This document shows, in pieces, positions 61,508-64,000 of a stretch of DNA of 64,000 nt. Every line of letters starts with the position of its first letter. Positions within the stretch are counted from its first letter, which is position 1. Location: NCBI GenBank assembly GCA_002298925.1, contig DBMM01000004.1:35057-99056 (forward strand), read 5' to 3'. The notes beneath the pieces were generated by a model. It did no database searches. It was given only the letters and a program-made list of their open reading frames with translations, and was not told the origin of the DNA. This DNA comes from Geobacter sp. UBA698. GTDB lineage: Bacteria > Desulfobacterota > Desulfuromonadia > Geobacterales > Pseudopelobacteraceae. Both the position numbers and the translations under genes were made by a program.

Positions 61508-63151
61508 TCAGTTAAGAGAAACAACAAACGCAGCAATCGCATCTGACTTTTTGTTACGGTACAGCACCAGATCAGCCTTGTTATTCACATTACCACGCTG
61601 GATCAGATAGCCTCGGAAACCCTGTTTCTGCTCCCGGTCTCCCAGAGAAAACTCGCCGCTACCGGTAACCTCCTTGAGAACTGTCTGCAAGAAATCCTTT
61701 GGTACGGTACTACCTTTACCTGCTATCACCTGAACAGCCTTGATACGGTCGTCCGACCGGAAAATACGAACTTCCTGGGTCTTGCCGACATAACGTTCCC
61801 ATCCCGGTTTTTTGGCGGTATATGTGTCATCACGCTTGTCAGTCCTCACAAAAGAAGGCAAGAGCCGCGCCGCTGCAGGAGCAGCAGCCTGCGGTTGGAC
61901 GGCAGGGGGGGACTCGATCTTGCTTCCAGAGCCGGCACCAGGCTTCTGCACCTCCGGCTTGACTGCTGCAAGATTTGCTGCAACCGGTTGTGATGTTTTA
62001 GTAACGGAGTTCGCCACTGGCTGCGCAGGCTTGTTCTCGAAAGACAACAGACCGGGGTTATGGGACACCAGATACCAACCTCCCGCTCCAAGCCCTGCAA
62101 CGGCGGCTACAGCTACAACGGTACCCAGTGACTTTTTCCAAGACCGGGAATATGAACGGTAATTTTTTTCAAAAGCCTGCAGCAGCTCCTCGGGAACAGG
62201 TTCCGGCGTTTTGGAAGGCTCGGAGGAAATGCGAAATTCTGCAGGAGCATGGAGCGGTGAAGATGCCTGAGTGGTTTCTGCTGTGTCTGCTTTCGATTCT
62301 GCCCTGGGAAACGCTTTGGCCACCTTTGGCGAAGGTGCAGCAGTTGCAACGGCTGCTCTGCCAGCTATGGAATCGGACGCTGCGGTACTGGCAGTTTTTC
62401 TTTCCGGCTGAAGCGGAATTTCCTGGTGTGCGCCCTTCAACTCTTCCGTCTTTGCCTGAAAAATATCCTGAGCATCTGAGGACAAGTCGGAGTCAGGCAC
62501 CTTTCCGGCCTGCGACTTTGATTGCCGGGCAGCATCAATCAGCAGTGATGCCATTTCATCTGTTGCGGAGACCACCTGGAATGATTCATCGGGAAACTCA
62601 TCTACGGCTGCTGAACTTGCAGTCACATCGGCCTGGTCAGAGCTGCTCTGTTGACCAGTCTCCAGAGCGGAAAGAAAATCATCCACCAGATCGTCGGCCC
62701 CCTTGCGATGTTCTTGCGGCACTACGGCAGCAGCCGCAGAATGGGGCGTGACCGGCTGGGTAGAAATAATCTCGCTGTCCGCTTTATCGCCCAGAATTGA
62801 CTTGATGGCCGTCAAAATATCATCAACAAGCAGTTCCTCACTTTTGTTCAGATCGACAAGATATTCGAACAGCCCCTTGACTGTCTTGACCTTGTCATTC
62901 CCCTTATGCGCCAGAATAAAGTCAGGTGCACCGCCGCCAAGTAGCATCTGGATATGACGGGCCACACTGTCACCGGATACTCCGCCAATCTGTTCCTGAA
63001 TAACGACTATGCTGGGGCGCTTTTCAAAAACATCCTTCAACCCATGGTCGAAATCCTCGACGACATCAATCCTGGCCTTGAGTTGCGGTTTAAGGCGACT
63101 TTTCAGTGACCCGGCCTTGGCACTGCTGATTATTAATAACAGGTTTAACAT
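61508..63151 (-). CDS. membrane protein with N-terminal degenerate receiver-like domain
   Basis: A 547-residue protein. Its first 120 residues (MLNLLLIISSAKAGSLKSRL, then VVIQEQIGGVSGD) have the pattern of a CheY-like receiver but the phosphoacceptor Asp is replaced (IQEQ in place of the usual acidic site), so it is probably not phosphorylated. A long Ala/Ser/Pro/Glu-rich region follows, then one transmembrane helix near 335-355 (SLGTVVAVAAVAGLGAGGWY) and a C-terminal globular domain. I use the ATG at 63151 behind AAAGG; the longer frame's ATG at 63178 lies inside the predicted -10. The role is unknown; it opens the operon with the LysM protein and the ATPase. Confidence 0.75.
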   Translation of the reverse strand: MLNLLLIISSAKAGSLKSRLKPQLKARIDVVEDFDHGLKDVFEKRPSIVVIQEQIGGVSGDSVARHIQMLLGGGAPDFILAHKGNDKVKTVKGLFEYLVDLNKSEELLVDDILTAIKSILGDKADSEIISTQPVTPHSAAAAVVPQEHRKGADDLVDDFLSALETGQQSSSDQADVTASSAAVDEFPDESFQVVSATDEMASLLIDAARQSKSQAGKVPDSDLSSDAQDIFQAKTEELKGAHQEIPLQPERKTASTAASDSIAGRAAVATAAPSPKVAKAFPRAESKADTAETTQASSPLHAPAEFRISSEPSKTPEPVPEELLQAFEKNYRSYSRSWKKSLGTVVAVAAVAGLGAGGWYLVSHNPGLLSFENKPAQPVANSVTKTSQPVAANLAAVKPEVQKPGAGSGSKIESPPAVQPQAAAPAAARLLPSFVRTDKRDDTYTAKKPGWERYVGKTQEVRIFRSDDRIKAVQVIAGKGSTVPKDFLQTVLKEVTGSGEFSLGDREQKQGFRGYLIQRGNVNNKADLVLYRNKKSDAIAAFVVSLN

Positions 63152-63178
63152 GAAGAGCCTTTGAGATAATTTTCCCAT

Positions 63179-63207
63179 TTTTTACACAGGTTGACGACCA
63201 TTGTCAA
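63179..63207 (-). promoter_or_regulatory. promoter of the three-gene secretion-ATPase operon
   Basis: On the minus strand a perfect TTGACA (63202-63207) and TAAAAA (63179-63184) are spaced by 17 bases. This places transcription start near 63172 and supports the translational start at 63151. Confidence 0.6.
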
Positions 63208-63247
63208 TCTCCAATACAGCAATTAATCAGCGGGTTTAAATCCGGCA

Positions 63248-64000
63248 TCATCCCTCGAAAGCCAGCCGGACGATCTCCGCTTGCTGGGTGACATGTATGT
63301 GGTGCGAACCAACTGCCGGGCAGCAGTCCTCAGGGCGTCCGATAAAACGGATCCGACCGCAGCAGTCGGCAAGTTTCGGCTGTAGATACCGCCAGGCACC
63401 CATGTTTTCAGGCTCTTCCTGAACCCAAAGATAATCGACATCCTTCGGCAGCGGAGCCAGCATGCCCGAGAGCATATCGCTGCGGAAGGGGTAAAACTGT
63501 TCGATCCGCATGATGGCAGTATCCCCGATCCTCCGCTTTTCGCGTTCCTCCAGCAATTCATAGTAGATCTTGCCGCTGCAGAGCAGTACGCGTCGAACAG
63601 CCGCTGTGTCAACAGTATCGGGCAGGATTTCTCCGAAAGGGCCGGAAGTCAGCTCATCCAGGCTGGAAACGCAGCGGGGGTGGCGCAGCATCCCCTTGGG
63701 TGTAAAGACAATCAACGGCTTGCGGAAGGACTGCCTGATCTGGCGGCGCAGCAGATGGAACATCTGGGCCGGTGTCGACGGGCAGGCCACCAGCATGTTT
63801 TCCAGGGCGCACAGCTGCAGGTACCGCTCGATGCGGGCGCTGGAATGTTCGGCCCCCTGCCCCTCGTAACCGTGTGGCAGCAGCAGAACCAGACCGCTGG
63901 CCCGGTTCCACTTGGTTTCGCCGCTGGAAATGAACTGGTCGATTATAACCTGGGCCCCATTGGCAAAGTCGCCAAACTGTGCCTCCCATATAACCAGCCC
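63248..64000 (-). CDS. sucA: 2-oxoglutarate dehydrogenase E1 component, C-terminal part
   Basis: The minus-strand frame enters from the right edge and ends at a stop at 63248, giving about 250 C-terminal residues. They contain the family stretch LVIWEAQFGDFANGAQVIID, then WNRASGLVLLLPHGYEGQG and EHSSARIERYLQL, and near the end VWVQEEPENMGAW-type residues (here LWVQEEPENMGAWRYL). This is the E1 (thiamine diphosphate) enzyme of the 2-oxoglutarate dehydrogenase complex. The N-terminus and any partner genes lie outside the window. Confidence 0.93.
   Translation of the reverse strand, partial: GLVIWEAQFGDFANGAQVIIDQFISSGETKWNRASGLVLLLPHGYEGQGAEHSSARIERYLQLCALENMLVACPSTPAQMFHLLRRQIRQSFRKPLIVFTPKGMLRHPRCVSSLDELTSGPFGEILPDTVDTAAVRRVLLCSGKIYYELLEEREKRRIGDTAIMRIEQFYPFRSDMLSGMLAPLPKDVDYLWVQEEPENMGAWRYLQPKLADCCGRIRFIGRPEDCCPAVGSHHIHVTQQAEIVRLAFEG

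Overview
The window looks like chromosomal DNA of a Desulfuromonadales/Geobacterales-type bacterium (Geobacter, Trichlorobacter, 'Pelobacter propionicus' group). This rests on the gene set and order rather than on any search: a B12-dependent class II ribonucleotide reductase, a complete pilMNOPQ operon, a very large PilY1 with minor pilins, an lptBCA-kdsCD-rpoN-hpf-hprK-rapZ-EIIA-HPr-EI block, and a pnp-rpsO-truB-nrnA-rbfA-infB-ylxR-nusA-rimP block. Coding density is high, base composition is moderately GC-rich, and almost everything is on the minus strand. I see no tRNA, rRNA, CRISPR array, transposase, integrase or phage gene. Both window ends cut a gene (tsaD on the left, the E1 component of 2-oxoglutarate dehydrogenase on the right).

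Layout. 1-4.8 kb (minus): tsaD (partial), PIN-PhoH ATPase, a small lipoprotein, a cysteine desulfurase-like enzyme and a beta-helix lipoprotein. 5.0-13.0 kb: nrdJ (plus) behind two NrdR-type boxes spaced 32 bp, a DMT permease, a small minus-strand protein, a two-gene ABC-2 exporter, then a plus-strand group with a zinc-ribbon/Tudor-like protein, rsgA and a spermidine-synthase-like protein. 13.1-21.7 kb (minus): xre regulator-pilM-N-O-P-Q followed by two Ig-like lipoproteins. 21.7-32.5 kb (minus): one apparent operon that begins with two paralogous DsbC/G-like thiol isomerases carrying CXXCH motifs, then a small exported protein, a 2019-residue PilY1 and four prepilin-like minor pilins (FimT, PilV, PilW, PilX). 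32.6-36.4 kb (minus): prepilin peptidase pilD, a sensor kinase and a sigma-54-dependent response regulator. 36.5-47.5 kb (minus): an incomplete, probably regulatory PTS (EI, HPr, EIIA-Man, RapZ, HprK) joined to hpf, rpoN and the LPS export/Kdo genes. 47.6-57.8 kb (minus): the RNA metabolism/translation block from rimP to pnp, with strong hairpins at its borders. 57.8-63.2 kb (minus): a three-gene operon for a PilB/GspE-like ATPase with four MshEN-like repeats, a LysM protein and a membrane protein with a degenerate receiver-like domain. 63.2-64 kb: C-terminal part of SucA/OdhA.

How it fits together. The central 13-36 kb encodes the alignment complex, secretin, tip-adhesin candidate, minor pilins, prepilin peptidase and a two-component system of a type IV pilus; the major pilin and pilB/pilC/pilT are not in this window. 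The most unusual element is the pair of heme-motif thiol isomerases at the head of the PilY1/minor pilin operon together with repeated Cys-rich patches in PilY1, which suggests a dedicated oxidative-folding module for the pilus tip. The sigma-54 factor, the PTS proteins and the sigma-54-dependent regulator give a plausible regulatory layer. Functions are inferred from recognised motifs and gene order; no database search was run.
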